DNA from: Paraburkholderia dioscoreae
Lineage (GTDB): Bacteria; Pseudomonadota; Gammaproteobacteria; Burkholderiales; Burkholderiaceae
Assembly (NCBI RefSeq): GCF_902459535.1
Contig: NZ_LR699553.1
Location: forward strand, 2,666,001-2,730,000
Direction of reading: 5' to 3'
Length of the DNA stretch: 64,000 nucleotides
The translations under genes and the position numbers were made by a program. The notes beneath the pieces are model-generated. The model was not told the DNA's origin. It made no database searches and saw only the letters and a list, made by a program, of their open reading frames with translations. This document shows positions 8,321 through 16,827 of the stretch, one piece after another; the first letter of the stretch is position 1, and each line of letters opens with the position of its first letter.

Positions 8321-10108
8321 ATGCGAGTCAAATTAACAGCCAAGCACCCGCGGCCGGCTTCGTCCGAACGCGCCCCTGTCCGTACCGGAAGCACCTCGGC
8401 GCGTAAGCCGACGCGCCCGGCGGGACCGAAGCCGTCCGCGGCGACGGATTCCGGCGACGCGCGGGGCAAGCGGGCTGGTGCCGCTCCGGCCGGCGGCAAG
8501 CGGCCGAGCGGCGGTAAGCCGACAGGTGCCGGTGCGCGCGCGCCGCGCGCAGAAGGGTCGTTCTCACGCGAGCGTGATGCGGGCGGCGCGGGCACAGCAC
8601 GCCGGGCGTCGTCGGACCGGCCGCCGCGGCGTGAGGGTGGCGGCGGCGCGCCGCGGCGTTTCGAGGGAGCGGGTGATCGTGGTCCGCGTCGGGACGATGG
8701 TGAGCGTGCACCGCGCCGGTTCGAGGGTGGCGGCGATCGTAGCGAACGCGCACCGCGCCGGTTCGAGGGTGGCGGCGATCGTAGCGAACGCGCACCACGT
8801 CGTTTCGAAGGCAGCGCTGATCGTAGCGAACGTGCACCGCGCCGCGCCGAAGGCGGTGCAGGCCGACCGCCGGAAAGCGGAGTCCGCGGCGAGCGTCCGG
8901 CACGCAGCGCGAGCGGAAGCACCGATCGGCCGCGCGCCGGCTCTGGCGGCGACCGGGGCTCGCGCGGCGATCCCGCGCCGCGCCGTTTTGAGAACGACCG
9001 CGGTTCGTCGGAGCACCGTGAGCGCAGTTTCGCAAAACCCGTCAAAGGCGGGTACGCCGACCGCTCGGACCGTCCGGCACGCGCCCCGCGCGACGACCGT
9101 GGCGAACGCGCGTCTGCCAAACGCGAGTTCGGCGATCGCCCGGCCCGCAGCGGCGAGCGCGCGGAACGTGGCGAACGGCCGGCACGCAGTTTCGACAGAT
9201 CGCTGCCGACCGCCGCGCGCCGCTTCGGAGACGACCGGCCAGCACGCGCCGACAAGCCTCGCGGCACATCGCCCGCCGCCCGTACAAAGAAACGCGACGT
9301 CCCTGCCGGCGATGCTCCGCGCACACCGCGTCGCGATTACGAAGACGCACCCGGCACCCTGCGCCTGTCCAAGCTGATGTCCGAACTCGGCTTGTGCTCG
9401 CGCCGCGAAGCCGACGAATGGATCGAGAAAGGCTGGGTGCTGGTGGACGGCGAGCGCATCGACACGCTCGGCACCAAGGTTCGTCCGGACCAGCGTATCG
9501 AGATCGACCCTGCCGCCGAAGCCGCTCAAGCCAGCCAGGTGACCGTGCTGATCCACAAGACGGTGGGTTTCGTCTCCGGTCAGGCGGAAGACGGTTACCA
9601 GCCGGCCATCACACTGGTCACGCCGGAAAACCGCTGGGAAGGCGATCGCTCGAACATCCGCTTCTCCGTTGCGCATTTGCGCCAGCTTGCGCCGGCCGGG
9701 CGGCTGGACATCGACTCGACGGGCCTGCTGGTGCTGACGCAGGACGGCCGTATCGCGAAGCAGTTGATCGGCGGCCATTCGGAGATCGACAAGGAGTATC
9801 TCGTGCGCGTGGCATTCGGCGAGCACACGACCGAGGTCGAAAGCCACTTCCCGCCGGAAAGCCTCGCGCTGCTGCGGCATGGCCTCTCGCTCGACGACGT
9901 ACCGCTCAAGCCGGCACAGGTCAGTTGGCAGAACGGCGAGCAATTGCGTTTTGTGCTGCGTGAAGGCAAGAAGCGTCAGATTCGCCGCATGTGCGAACTG
10001 GTCGGCCTCGAAGTGATTGGCCTGAAGCGTGTGCGGATGGGCCATGTGATGCTGGGCGCGTTGCCGCCGGGCCAATGGCGCTACCTCGCAGCCGATGAAT
10101 CGTTCTGA
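8321..10108 (+). CDS. RsuA/RluF-like pseudouridine synthase with long Arg/Gly-rich N-terminal extension
   Basis: The C-terminal third (from about residue 345) is an S4-domain pseudouridine synthase: LRLSKLMSELGLCSRREADE (S4 RNA-binding), then GRLDIDSTGLLVLTQDG, the motif II region holding the catalytic Asp, and the family motif EGKKRQIRRMCE. It most resembles the RsuA/RluB/E/F group acting on rRNA; the exact target uridine cannot be told. The first ~340 residues are low-complexity, rich in Arg, Gly, Pro, Ala and Ser, with a 14-residue repeat (PRRFEGGGDRSERA) and several RPAR motifs; this should be a disordered, strongly basic RNA-binding tail. The start is a good ATG 6 bases after glnD. A bidirectional terminator follows. 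Confidence 0.9.
   Translation: MRVKLTAKHPRPASSERAPVRTGSTSARKPTRPAGPKPSAATDSGDARGKRAGAAPAGGKRPSGGKPTGAGARAPRAEGSFSRERDAGGAGTARRASSDRPPRREGGGGAPRRFEGAGDRGPRRDDGERAPRRFEGGGDRSERAPRRFEGGGDRSERAPRRFEGSADRSERAPRRAEGGAGRPPESGVRGERPARSASGSTDRPRAGSGGDRGSRGDPAPRRFENDRGSSEHRERSFAKPVKGGYADRSDRPARAPRDDRGERASAKREFGDRPARSGERAERGERPARSFDRSLPTAARRFGDDRPARADKPRGTSPAARTKKRDVPAGDAPRTPRRDYEDAPGTLRLSKLMSELGLCSRREADEWIEKGWVLVDGERIDTLGTKVRPDQRIEIDPAAEAAQASQVTVLIHKTVGFVSGQAEDGYQPAITLVTPENRWEGDRSNIRFSVAHLRQLAPAGRLDIDSTGLLVLTQDGRIAKQLIGGHSEIDKEYLVRVAFGEHTTEVESHFPPESLALLRHGLSLDDVPLKPAQVSWQNGEQLRFVLREGKKRQIRRMCELVGLEVIGLKRVRMGHVMLGALPPGQWRYLAADESF
8706..8831 (+). repeat. 42-bp in-frame tandem repeat, three copies
   Basis: Three consecutive 42-base units start at 8706, 8748 and 8790, with a decayed fourth from 8832. 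Each codes for 14 residues of the PRRFEGGGDRSERA type. The first two units are almost identical, so the array is recent or being homogenised. Because the unit is a multiple of three, copy-number change would alter tail length without a frameshift. Confidence 0.85.
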
Positions 10109-10173
10109 CGCTGTGCGCCGGATGCCGACGGTGCGACAGATATTCGGCGTCGTCCTTAGCAAGCTGGCCGCGT

Positions 10174-10213
10174 AAAAAACAGCCCCACGTTTTTTCGAAA
10201 ACGTGGGGCTGTT
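10174..10213. terminator. Bidirectional intrinsic terminator
   Basis: A 15-bp near-perfect stem (ACAGCCCCACGTTTT with its complement) with a TTCG tetraloop. The A run on the left becomes a U run for minus-strand transcripts, so it best terminates the secretion-exoprotein gene at 10355-11917, and also lies 66 bases after the pseudouridine synthase stop on the plus strand. The rest of the 10109-10354 gap shows nothing else. Confidence 0.85.
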
Positions 10214-10354
10214 GCCAATTAACCGGCCTTTCAGGCGCCCAGCCATGTATCAGCCCGACGACACCGGGCGCGCCCCTCCTGCCCAGCGGGCAGGCAAGAC
10301 ACACTTTTAGAACTTGTGCCCGTTTGCCACCGCAGGCTGAACATTCCCCTGTGC

Positions 10355-11917
10355 CTACAGGGCTGCGCTATCGCGCATCACCTGCTGCTGGTCAGCATAA
10401 TCGCGCGCCTGCTGCAGCATGCGGGTCTCATAGTCCGCGTACCATTGCTGCTGCATGCGTGCTTCGTACTCCGCGCGAGCCTGTTGCTCGGCAGCCTGAC
10501 GCTGCGCGTCCGCCTGCTGCTGCGCGCGGTCGCGTGCCTCCTGCTCCATGCGCGCTGCGTCGGCCTGCTGTTGGGCGCGGTCGCGTGCTTCCTGCTGCAT
10601 GCGCGCCTCGTACTCCGCGCGAGCTTGCTGCTCAGCCGCCTGACGCTGTGCGTCCGCCTGCTGCTGCGCGCGGTCGCGCGCTTCCTGCTCCGCACGTGCC
10701 TGCGCTTCAGCGGCCTGACGTGCCGCCTCAGCTCTAGCGCGCTCCTCTCCAATAGCAGCGTTTCGCGCCGGCTCGTCGGCAAACTGCTGCTGACCTTGCT
10801 TCACCAGATCCGCGAGTCGCGCCAGTTTCTGGCTCTCCGTCAGTTTTGCTTCAACTTCAGGCGTCCAACCGCGCGCAGCGTCCATGTTGTCCATGCCCGT
10901 CTTCAACACTTGCTTCAGTTGCTGGAAATTCACCATTTCCCGTTGCATGTGATCAGCGTCCTGCAGGACATAGGATGCGTCATTCCCCTTCACGCGGCCG
11001 ACTGCGCTGTAACCATTAGTCGCGACCACGCTGTACGGCGCATTCTGAATGTCCGCGCCGAACATCTGGATGGCGACGCCGCCGTCACCGCCTTTGATCA
11101 AACCGGCGTTGTTCACGCCAAGACCGAATTCCGATCCCTCGAGGACGATCTTGTTCGCATACATCCCGCCGAGCGCCGACACATCGAGCGCAACGCCGAG
11201 CTTCTGGCTTGGCGTCGCCGACGTGTACGTGAGCTTGCCGGCGAAATTGCCGTTCGCGTCGCCGTCGAAATCCGTGCCGTTCTGCGAGTTGATGCTCCAG
11301 CCCTTGACCGCGCCGTTCACGACGGTAGCGCGAGACAGCAGATTCAACTGGCCGGCACCGACATCGATGCCATCGCCGTCGATCTGGATCGTCGCGGGCG
11401 TGGCGCGCGTCTTGTCGACGCTCAGTGCAAGCGGACTGTCCGCGCGCGGGTTGAAACCGGCGGCAGCCAGCGTCAGCATCGGAACGTTGACGGTGGTCGC
11501 GCCATTGGCCGAGATGCCGGCCGCGTTGGCGATCAGCAGGTGCGCGGGCGCGCCGGCGACTTCCATCGCGCCATTGAGCTTCGAAGCTTGAGCCGAGGTT
11601 ACGTCAGCGACGATCACTCTGGCAGCGTTGCCCTGGAGGTTCGCGTTGGCGGCGAGCTGGCCGGCAAGGCGGCTCGCGCCCGTCGCCGTCAGGTTATTGA
11701 ATACGACGCCGTTCCGGTCGACGTCGAAGTTGCTGAAGGTGTTACGGGAAATACCCGAGCCATTCGGACCTGCAATGTTGACCACGGGGGTGTTGCCGAC
11801 CGCATTGACCTGGGTCTGGCCGCCGTTGGCCACGACACCCGCTGCCATTGCGCTGCCGGCAGTGGCCATTGCCGTCAGGGCGGCGAGGTTCAAAGCTTTG
11901 AGTCGATGTTTAATCAT
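10355..11917 (-). CDS. Two-partner secretion exoprotein (TpsA-like) with coiled-coil C-terminus
   Basis: The 520-residue protein has a signal peptide (MIKHRLKALNLAALTAMATA, cleavage expected after SAMA or AMAA), then a filamentous-haemagglutinin-type TPS domain to about residue 320: TPVVNIAGPNGSGISRNTF, FDVDRNGVVFNN, LNGAMEVAGAPAHLLIAN. The two canonical motifs are altered: NPNL is NANL (91-94) and NPNGI is NAAGI (131-135). Instead of long beta-helix repeats, residues 380-515 are a Gln/Ala/Arg/Glu-rich coiled coil with a duplicated 32-residue block. It starts 16 bases after the transporter gene, so the pair is an operon. It is much shorter than typical adhesins of the family. Its biological role is unknown. 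Confidence 0.85.
   Translation of the reverse strand: MIKHRLKALNLAALTAMATAGSAMAAGVVANGGQTQVNAVGNTPVVNIAGPNGSGISRNTFSNFDVDRNGVVFNNLTATGASRLAGQLAANANLQGNAARVIVADVTSAQASKLNGAMEVAGAPAHLLIANAAGISANGATTVNVPMLTLAAAGFNPRADSPLALSVDKTRATPATIQIDGDGIDVGAGQLNLLSRATVVNGAVKGWSINSQNGTDFDGDANGNFAGKLTYTSATPSQKLGVALDVSALGGMYANKIVLEGSEFGLGVNNAGLIKGGDGGVAIQMFGADIQNAPYSVVATNGYSAVGRVKGNDASYVLQDADHMQREMVNFQQLKQVLKTGMDNMDAARGWTPEVEAKLTESQKLARLADLVKQGQQQFADEPARNAAIGEERARAEAARQAAEAQARAEQEARDRAQQQADAQRQAAEQQARAEYEARMQQEARDRAQQQADAARMEQEARDRAQQQADAQRQAAEQQARAEYEARMQQQWYADYETRMLQQARDYADQQQVMRDSAAL
10448..10687 (-). repeat. Duplicated 96-bp block in the exoprotein tail
   Basis: Residues 411-442 and 459-490 of the exoprotein are identical over 32 positions, coded by 10592-10687 and 10448-10543. 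The two DNA copies differ at several third-codon positions while the protein is unchanged, so this is not a very recent duplication. The blocks carry QEARDRAQQQADAQRQAAEQ and QARAEYEARMQ segments. Confidence 0.85.
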
Positions 11918-11933
11918 AAAGAGTCCTAGTGGT

Positions 11934-13727
11934 TTAAAAGGCCATGCTCAACCGGAGGTTGACCACGACGGGATCGGCGTTCAACTGCCTGGGAGCAAAC
12001 AGCGGAGCGCCAATTGAAAGAGAGGCGGACACGTGCTTGATCGCTGCGGATGCACCAACCGCCGCACCGACGACGTTGCCGCCGGAATTCGGCTCACCGG
12101 CAACGGGCACGACGCGCCCGGCGTCGATGGCGGCCATCAACGTGACGCGGCTGCCGAACACGGGCGCGGACAACGTCCAGTCGGCCTCGTTGCGCAGGTA
12201 CCCGCCGGTGTTGCCATACAGGTAGCGGTCCTTGAAGCCGCGCACGGAGGTGTCGCCGCCGACCGACACGCGCTCGGTCGAATAAAGCGGCTTTGCGCTC
12301 GCTTGCGCGTAAGCGGACGAGAGGAGCGCCACGCTGGGCGAAATCAGGGTGTACAGACTCGCACTCGCCGAGAGCTTGCGAAAGCTTGCGGAAGGCCCGC
12401 CCGCCTGGCTCTTGTCGCGGCTCGCGAAAGGCAGTCCTCCGGTGAGCACCGGACTGAAAGTGAAATAGCTTCTGCTGCCAACCCGGCTGGCGAAGTTGAT
12501 GCCGATTCGCGCCGCACTCACGCGTTCGGTGCCGCTGTCGAGTTGCAGATCTTCGAGATAAGTCTTGCCGTTATAGGTGGAAATCGAACCGAAGATATCG
12601 ATCTTGCGCATTGAATCGCGCGAGACCGTGCGCGATACGCTGATCAGATTCTGGACATTGCTGCCGTGGTAGCGCAGATTGCCGTAAAAATCGATCGGTA
12701 CCGCGAAATTGCCGGCCGCCCCCGCATAGCTGAAAGTCCAGTAACCAAGCGGCACGCTCGCGGACGCGCCAAAGCTCCGTCGATAACGGTCGCCGTGCAG
12801 TGCCGTCGTGCTGTTTGCCGACATCCCCAGTTGCTCGCCGAAGCCCAACGGGTTGTTGAGCGTCACCGCGCCGTCGAATTCATCCGCGCCCGTGTTGCTG
12901 TCGCCCATGTTGTCGACATTCAGGTTGACGCCAATGGAGGGCGCGGTGCGGCCACTCACGAGCACGTCCGAGTAACCTTCCTCGGGCGCCGCGCGCAGCG
13001 CGACTTTCACGCCGTCCGGCGTGACGCGGTCAAGCTGGTCGACGCCCTGTTCGACGTCGCGCAAATTGAGCGGCTCGCCGGGTGAAACCGGAAATGCCAT
13101 GCGCGCCGCTCGATCCGAGCGGGTCGTACCGTCCTTGAACGAGACCTTGCCGAGTTTGCCTTCGACCGATGCAATCACGAGCGGGCCACCCGCGCCCTGC
13201 TGCTGCGGCAGCCACGCATGGCTCGTGATGTAGCCGTTTTCGACGTACCAGTCGTTCACTTCGTCGAGCAGATGCGCGAGCGCGGCGTTGTCGAGACATT
13301 GTCCGGTTACCTCGCGCGCGACCTGCTGCCTGATGGAGTCGGGCACAAGCATCGCGCCGCGAAACTCGACTCCGTCCACGTAGATGCACGCCTGACCATC
13401 GGGCGCGATTGGCCCCTGCGCGACAGTTGCACGTGGCGGCGTGATGGGAGGGGAATCGTGTGCACTCAGGTTTTCGCGTTGTTCGCGAGCCTGATCGAGC
13501 AGACGTTGTTGTTGCTGATCCTGCAGCGCCCGATCGACTGGCGTATTAAGTTCGATAGCCCATACCGGCGCGGCAGCAACTGTGAGAAGCGTGCCGACGG
13601 AGGTTAGTGACGCAACGGCCGGCAAATTCTTGCGTACGCGGCCTGTTCTGGCGAGACTCGGCTGACTGGCCCGGTCAATGTGGACGATGGAACGGATGAA
13701 CGCTGGATAACGCAAGGCGACCTGCAC
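11934..13727 (-). CDS. Two-partner secretion outer-membrane transporter (TpsB, ShlB/FhaC family)
   Basis: Omp85-superfamily protein that exports the partner exoprotein across the outer membrane. The 597-residue product has an N-terminal hydrophobic signal segment ending AAAPVWA near residue 57, a Gln-rich helix region (DQQQQRLLDQAREQ), POTRA domains at about 105-270, and a 16-strand barrel with the diagnostic VSVGGDTSVRGFKD motif near residue 490, ending in Phe. The frame opens with a GTG, giving an unusually long signal region; the exact start is uncertain. The partner gene begins 16 bases downstream. Likely promoter elements lie just upstream in 13792-13820. Confidence 0.93.
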   Translation of the reverse strand: MQVALRYPAFIRSIVHIDRASQPSLARTGRVRKNLPAVASLTSVGTLLTVAAAPVWAIELNTPVDRALQDQQQQRLLDQAREQRENLSAHDSPPITPPRATVAQGPIAPDGQACIYVDGVEFRGAMLVPDSIRQQVAREVTGQCLDNAALAHLLDEVNDWYVENGYITSHAWLPQQQGAGGPLVIASVEGKLGKVSFKDGTTRSDRAARMAFPVSPGEPLNLRDVEQGVDQLDRVTPDGVKVALRAAPEEGYSDVLVSGRTAPSIGVNLNVDNMGDSNTGADEFDGAVTLNNPLGFGEQLGMSANSTTALHGDRYRRSFGASASVPLGYWTFSYAGAAGNFAVPIDFYGNLRYHGSNVQNLISVSRTVSRDSMRKIDIFGSISTYNGKTYLEDLQLDSGTERVSAARIGINFASRVGSRSYFTFSPVLTGGLPFASRDKSQAGGPSASFRKLSASASLYTLISPSVALLSSAYAQASAKPLYSTERVSVGGDTSVRGFKDRYLYGNTGGYLRNEADWTLSAPVFGSRVTLMAAIDAGRVVPVAGEPNSGGNVVGAAVGASAAIKHVSASLSIGAPLFAPRQLNADPVVVNLRLSMAF

Positions 13728-14042
13728 ATTTCAGAATTAAAACACGAGGCCGCGAGTGTAATAATCTAGAAAGCCTATTTGAGAAGGCGCGATCCTAATT
13801 AAAGATAGGAAATGTCCCAATAAGAACGGTCGTCGACAGGCAAAAACGAGCACAATGCGGCGCGCAGCACTACCTTTAAGAGAAGGTGGCACGGCTTGGC
13901 AAAATGCGGGGAAAATCGAGGCGGGATGTCAGGAGAACCCACCACCGGGGGAAGGTGGCGGCGGGGGCCTTGGCGGCTGCAACGACGACGACGGCAATGC
14001 GCGCGTTCGCCAACCGTCCCATCGCAGACCGCACGAAGGAAG
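13728..14042. other. Intergenic region upstream of the two-partner secretion operon
   Basis: About 315 bases with no supported gene. The half nearest the transporter gene (13735-13860) is clearly AT-richer than the surroundings. On the minus strand it contains TTGGGA, 17 bases, TAGGAT (13792-13820), a modest sigma-70 match. The part next to def (13930-14040) is GC-rich and shows nothing identifiable. Confidence 0.4.
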
Positions 14043-14576
14043 TCAGTCGTCGCTATTCGGATCCATATCCGGAAACAGCACTTCCGTGAAGCCGAACTTC
14101 GCGAAATCATTGATCCGCATTGGATACAGTTTGCCGATCAGGTGATCGCATTCATGCTGCACGACGCGCGCGTGAAAACCTTCCGCAACGCGATCGATCG
14201 GTTTGCCGTATTGGTCGAAGCCGTGATACTTGATCATCGAAAACCGGCTCACCGCGCCGCGCAGGCCCGGCACCGACAGGCAGCCCTCCCAGCCCTCTTC
14301 CATGTCCTGCGAGACCGGCGTGATGGTCGGGTTGATCAGCACGGTTTCGGGCACCGGCGGTGCGTCCGGATAGCGTTCGTTGTGGCCGAAACCGAAGATC
14401 ACCACCTGCAGATTGACGCCGATCTGCGGTGCGGCAAGGCCCGCGCCATTGGCGTCGTGCATGGTCTCGAACATGTCCTTCACGAGCTCATGCAGCTCGG
14501 GCGTGTCGAAGTGATCGACCGGATCGGCAATGCGCAACAGGCGCGGATCGCCCATCTTGAGAATTTCGCGGATCAT
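14043..14576 (-). CDS. def: Peptide deformylase
   Basis: Removes the formyl group from nascent proteins before methionine aminopeptidase acts. The 177-residue enzyme carries the three family motifs: GAGLAAPQIG (residues 45-53), EGCLS with metal ligand Cys99, and QHECDH with ligands His141 and His145 and catalytic Glu142. The C-terminus extends as FTEVLFPDMDPNSDD. Its ATG overlaps the ligA stop (ATGA), so it is translationally coupled as the last gene of the smc-zipA-ligA-def group. Burkholderiales often carry another def beside fmt; this ligA-linked copy may therefore be one of two. Confidence 0.96.
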   Translation of the reverse strand: MIREILKMGDPRLLRIADPVDHFDTPELHELVKDMFETMHDANGAGLAAPQIGVNLQVVIFGFGHNERYPDAPPVPETVLINPTITPVSQDMEEGWEGCLSVPGLRGAVSRFSMIKYHGFDQYGKPIDRVAEGFHARVVQHECDHLIGKLYPMRINDFAKFGFTEVLFPDMDPNSDD

Positions 14577-16639
14577 AACTGCCCCTCCAGGAGCTTACGC
14601 ATACCATCTTCGTCGAGTACGGGGATGCCGAGTTCCTCGGCCTTCGCCAACTTGCTGCCGGCTTCGGCCCCCGCCACCACATAATCCGTTTTCTTCGACA
14701 CGGATCCCGCCACTTTCGCGCCTGCGGCTTCCAGCATTTCCTTCGCTTCTTCGCGGGCGAGGCTCGGCAAGGTGCCGGTCAGCACGACCGTCTTGCCGGC
14801 CAGCACGCCTTGCGGCGCTCTAGGCGCGGGCGGACCCTCCGGCCACGTAACCCGGCCCGGCGCGCGCAGTTGCTCGATCACCGTGCGGTTGTGCTCTTCG
14901 GCGAAGAACTGATGAATCGACTCGGCCACTACCGGCCCGACGTCGTTGACTTCCAGCAAGGCTTCCACCGAAGCCTCCATGATCGGATCCAGCGAGCCGA
15001 AATGTTTGGCCAGGTCTTTCGCCGTGGACTCGCCCACATGGCGAATGCCGAGCGCGTAAATAAAGCGCGCCAACGTGGTGTGCTTGGCCTTTTCGAGCGA
15101 ATCGAGCAGGTTCTGCGCGGATTTCTCGGCAAAGCGGTCGAGTTCGGCGAGCGTCGCAAAGCCGAGGTTGAATAGATCGGCCGGTGTACGCACCAGATTC
15201 TGCTCGACCAGTTGATCGATGATCTTTTCGCCGAGGCCGTCGATATCCAGCGCGCGCCGCTGCGCGAAATGCCACAAGGCCTGCTTGCGCTGCGCGGGAC
15301 AGAACAGGCCGCCGGTACAGCGCGCAATCGCCTCGTCCGGCAGCCGCTCGATGTTCGAGCCGCATACCGGGCAATGCGTGGGCATCACGAATTCGCGGGC
15401 GTCGTCGGGACGCCGGTCGAGCAGCGCGCTCACTACTTCGGGAATCACGTCGCCGGCACGCCGCACGATCACGGTGTCACCGATGCGAATATCCTTGCGC
15501 CGCACTTCGTCTTCGTTGTGCAGCGTGGCATTCGTGACCGTCGCGCCGCCCACGAACACCGGTTCCAACCGCGCCACCGGCGTGATCGCACCGGTGCGGC
15601 CGACCTGCACGTCGATCGCGACGAGCCGCGTGAGCGCTTCCTGCGCGGGGAATTTGTGCGCCAGCGCAAAACGCGGCGCGCGCGACACGAAGCCGAGCGC
15701 CTCCTGCTCATCGCGCCGGTTGACCTTGTAGACCACACCGTCGATGTCGTACGGCAGCTTCTCGCGCTTTTCGCCCACGGCGTGGAAAAAGCCCAGCAAA
15801 CCCTCCGCGCCGTGCACCACCGCCCGTTCGCCATTCACCGGCAAGCCGAGTTCCTTGTACCAGTCGAGCAGTTCGCTATGCGTGGCCGGCATGTCCATGC
15901 CTTCGAGCACGCCGATCCCGTAAGAGAAAAACGACAGCGGCCGCTGCGCGGTGATCTTCGAATCGAGCTGCCGCAAGCTGCCCGCCGCCGCATTGCGCGG
16001 ATTGGCGAATTCCTTCTGTTCCGCGGCCCGCTGGCGTTCGTTCAGGCGTTCGAAATCGCGCTTGAACATCAGCACTTCGCCGCGCACGTCGAGCACCTGC
16101 GGCACGCGTTTGCCTTTGAGCCTGAGCGGAATGGAGCGGATGGTGCGGACGTTTTCGGTAACGTTCTCGCCGGTCGTGCCGTCGCCGCGCGTGGACGCCT
16201 GGACGAACACGCCGTCGACATAACGCAGCGAAATGGCGAGACCGTCGAACTTCAGCTCGGCCGCGTATTCGACCGGCACCGGGGGCTCGCTCGCATTCTT
16301 GCCGAGCGCGTCGCCAACGCGCTTGTCGAACGCGACGATGTCCTCGTCCGCGAAACCGTTGTTCAGCGACAGCATGGGCTGCTCGTGCACGACCGGCTCG
16401 AAACCGCTTGCCGCCTCGCCGCCCACCCGCTGGGTGGGCGAATCCGGCACGATCAGGTCGGGATGTTCCGTCTCGATGCTCTCGAGTTCCTTGAACAGCC
16501 GGTCGTATTCCGCGTCGGGCAGATCCGGCTGGTCGAGCACGTAGTACGCGTAATTGGCGCGTTCGAGTTCCGCGCGCAGCCACGCGGCACGCTCTGCCGG
16601 GGCGCTGGTTGCGGGGGGTGAGACGGGGGTTCGGGCCAT
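14573..16639 (-). CDS. ligA: NAD-dependent DNA ligase
   Basis: Seals nicks during replication and repair using NAD+. The 688-residue enzyme shows domain Ia (ELERANYAYYVLDQPDLPDAEYD), the adenylation site ELKFDGLAIS with nucleophile Lys130, the OB-fold, a four-cysteine zinc finger (CPVCGSN ... CTGGLFCPAQ), helix-hairpin-helix repeats and a C-terminal BRCT domain (AGKTVVLTGTLPSLAREEAK). Length and order are standard. It follows zipA after 188 bases and overlaps def by four bases at its stop. Confidence 0.98.
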   Translation of the reverse strand: MARTPVSPPATSAPAERAAWLRAELERANYAYYVLDQPDLPDAEYDRLFKELESIETEHPDLIVPDSPTQRVGGEAASGFEPVVHEQPMLSLNNGFADEDIVAFDKRVGDALGKNASEPPVPVEYAAELKFDGLAISLRYVDGVFVQASTRGDGTTGENVTENVRTIRSIPLRLKGKRVPQVLDVRGEVLMFKRDFERLNERQRAAEQKEFANPRNAAAGSLRQLDSKITAQRPLSFFSYGIGVLEGMDMPATHSELLDWYKELGLPVNGERAVVHGAEGLLGFFHAVGEKREKLPYDIDGVVYKVNRRDEQEALGFVSRAPRFALAHKFPAQEALTRLVAIDVQVGRTGAITPVARLEPVFVGGATVTNATLHNEDEVRRKDIRIGDTVIVRRAGDVIPEVVSALLDRRPDDAREFVMPTHCPVCGSNIERLPDEAIARCTGGLFCPAQRKQALWHFAQRRALDIDGLGEKIIDQLVEQNLVRTPADLFNLGFATLAELDRFAEKSAQNLLDSLEKAKHTTLARFIYALGIRHVGESTAKDLAKHFGSLDPIMEASVEALLEVNDVGPVVAESIHQFFAEEHNRTVIEQLRAPGRVTWPEGPPAPRAPQGVLAGKTVVLTGTLPSLAREEAKEMLEAAGAKVAGSVSKKTDYVVAGAEAGSKLAKAEELGIPVLDEDGMRKLLEGQL

Positions 16640-16777
16640 GCTGTCGGAAGGTTCTTCAGTGAAATTCAGACATTGGATTATCGCAGGAAGCGTGCCCCTT
16701 TACATCGGCCGAATGGCCAGTTTCGGCGCGTTGTGCGTCCGCTCGAAAGGTGCGCGCGAACTCGCCGCCTGAAACGA

Positions 16778-16804
16778 CAGCGGCCGCACATCGTGCGGCC
16801 GCTG
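16778..16804. other. Strong hairpin between zipA and ligA
   Basis: A perfect 12-bp GC-rich inverted repeat (CAGCGGCCGCAC with its complement, 3-base loop) lies 24 bases after the zipA stop in the 188-base zipA-ligA gap. There is no U run on either side, so it is not a standard terminator; it could stabilise the zipA mRNA end or cause processing. Confidence 0.7.
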
Positions 16805-16827
16805 CAGACACCGGTAAAACGTAGAAA

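Noticed and set aside
8706..8831. The 42-bp repeats as a non-coding element or origin iterons
   Set aside because: They are in frame inside a long plus-strand gene and code for a consistent 14-residue unit; no DnaA boxes or AT-rich unwinding region is nearby.
10316..11929. 537-codon plus-strand frame opposite the secretion exoprotein, apparently membrane-like (Leu-rich repeats)
   Set aside because: The Leu/Arg repeats are the reverse complement of the Gln/Ala/Glu coiled-coil codons; the minus-strand gene has a signal peptide, TPS domain and partner gene.
13799..14145. Short open frames between def and the secretion operon
   Set aside because: No start signals, low complexity (one is mostly Arg/Gly) and they overlap def; treated as intergenic.
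15212..16621. 469-codon plus-strand frame opposite ligA
   Set aside because: Antisense shadow of a complete, motif-rich ligase gene.
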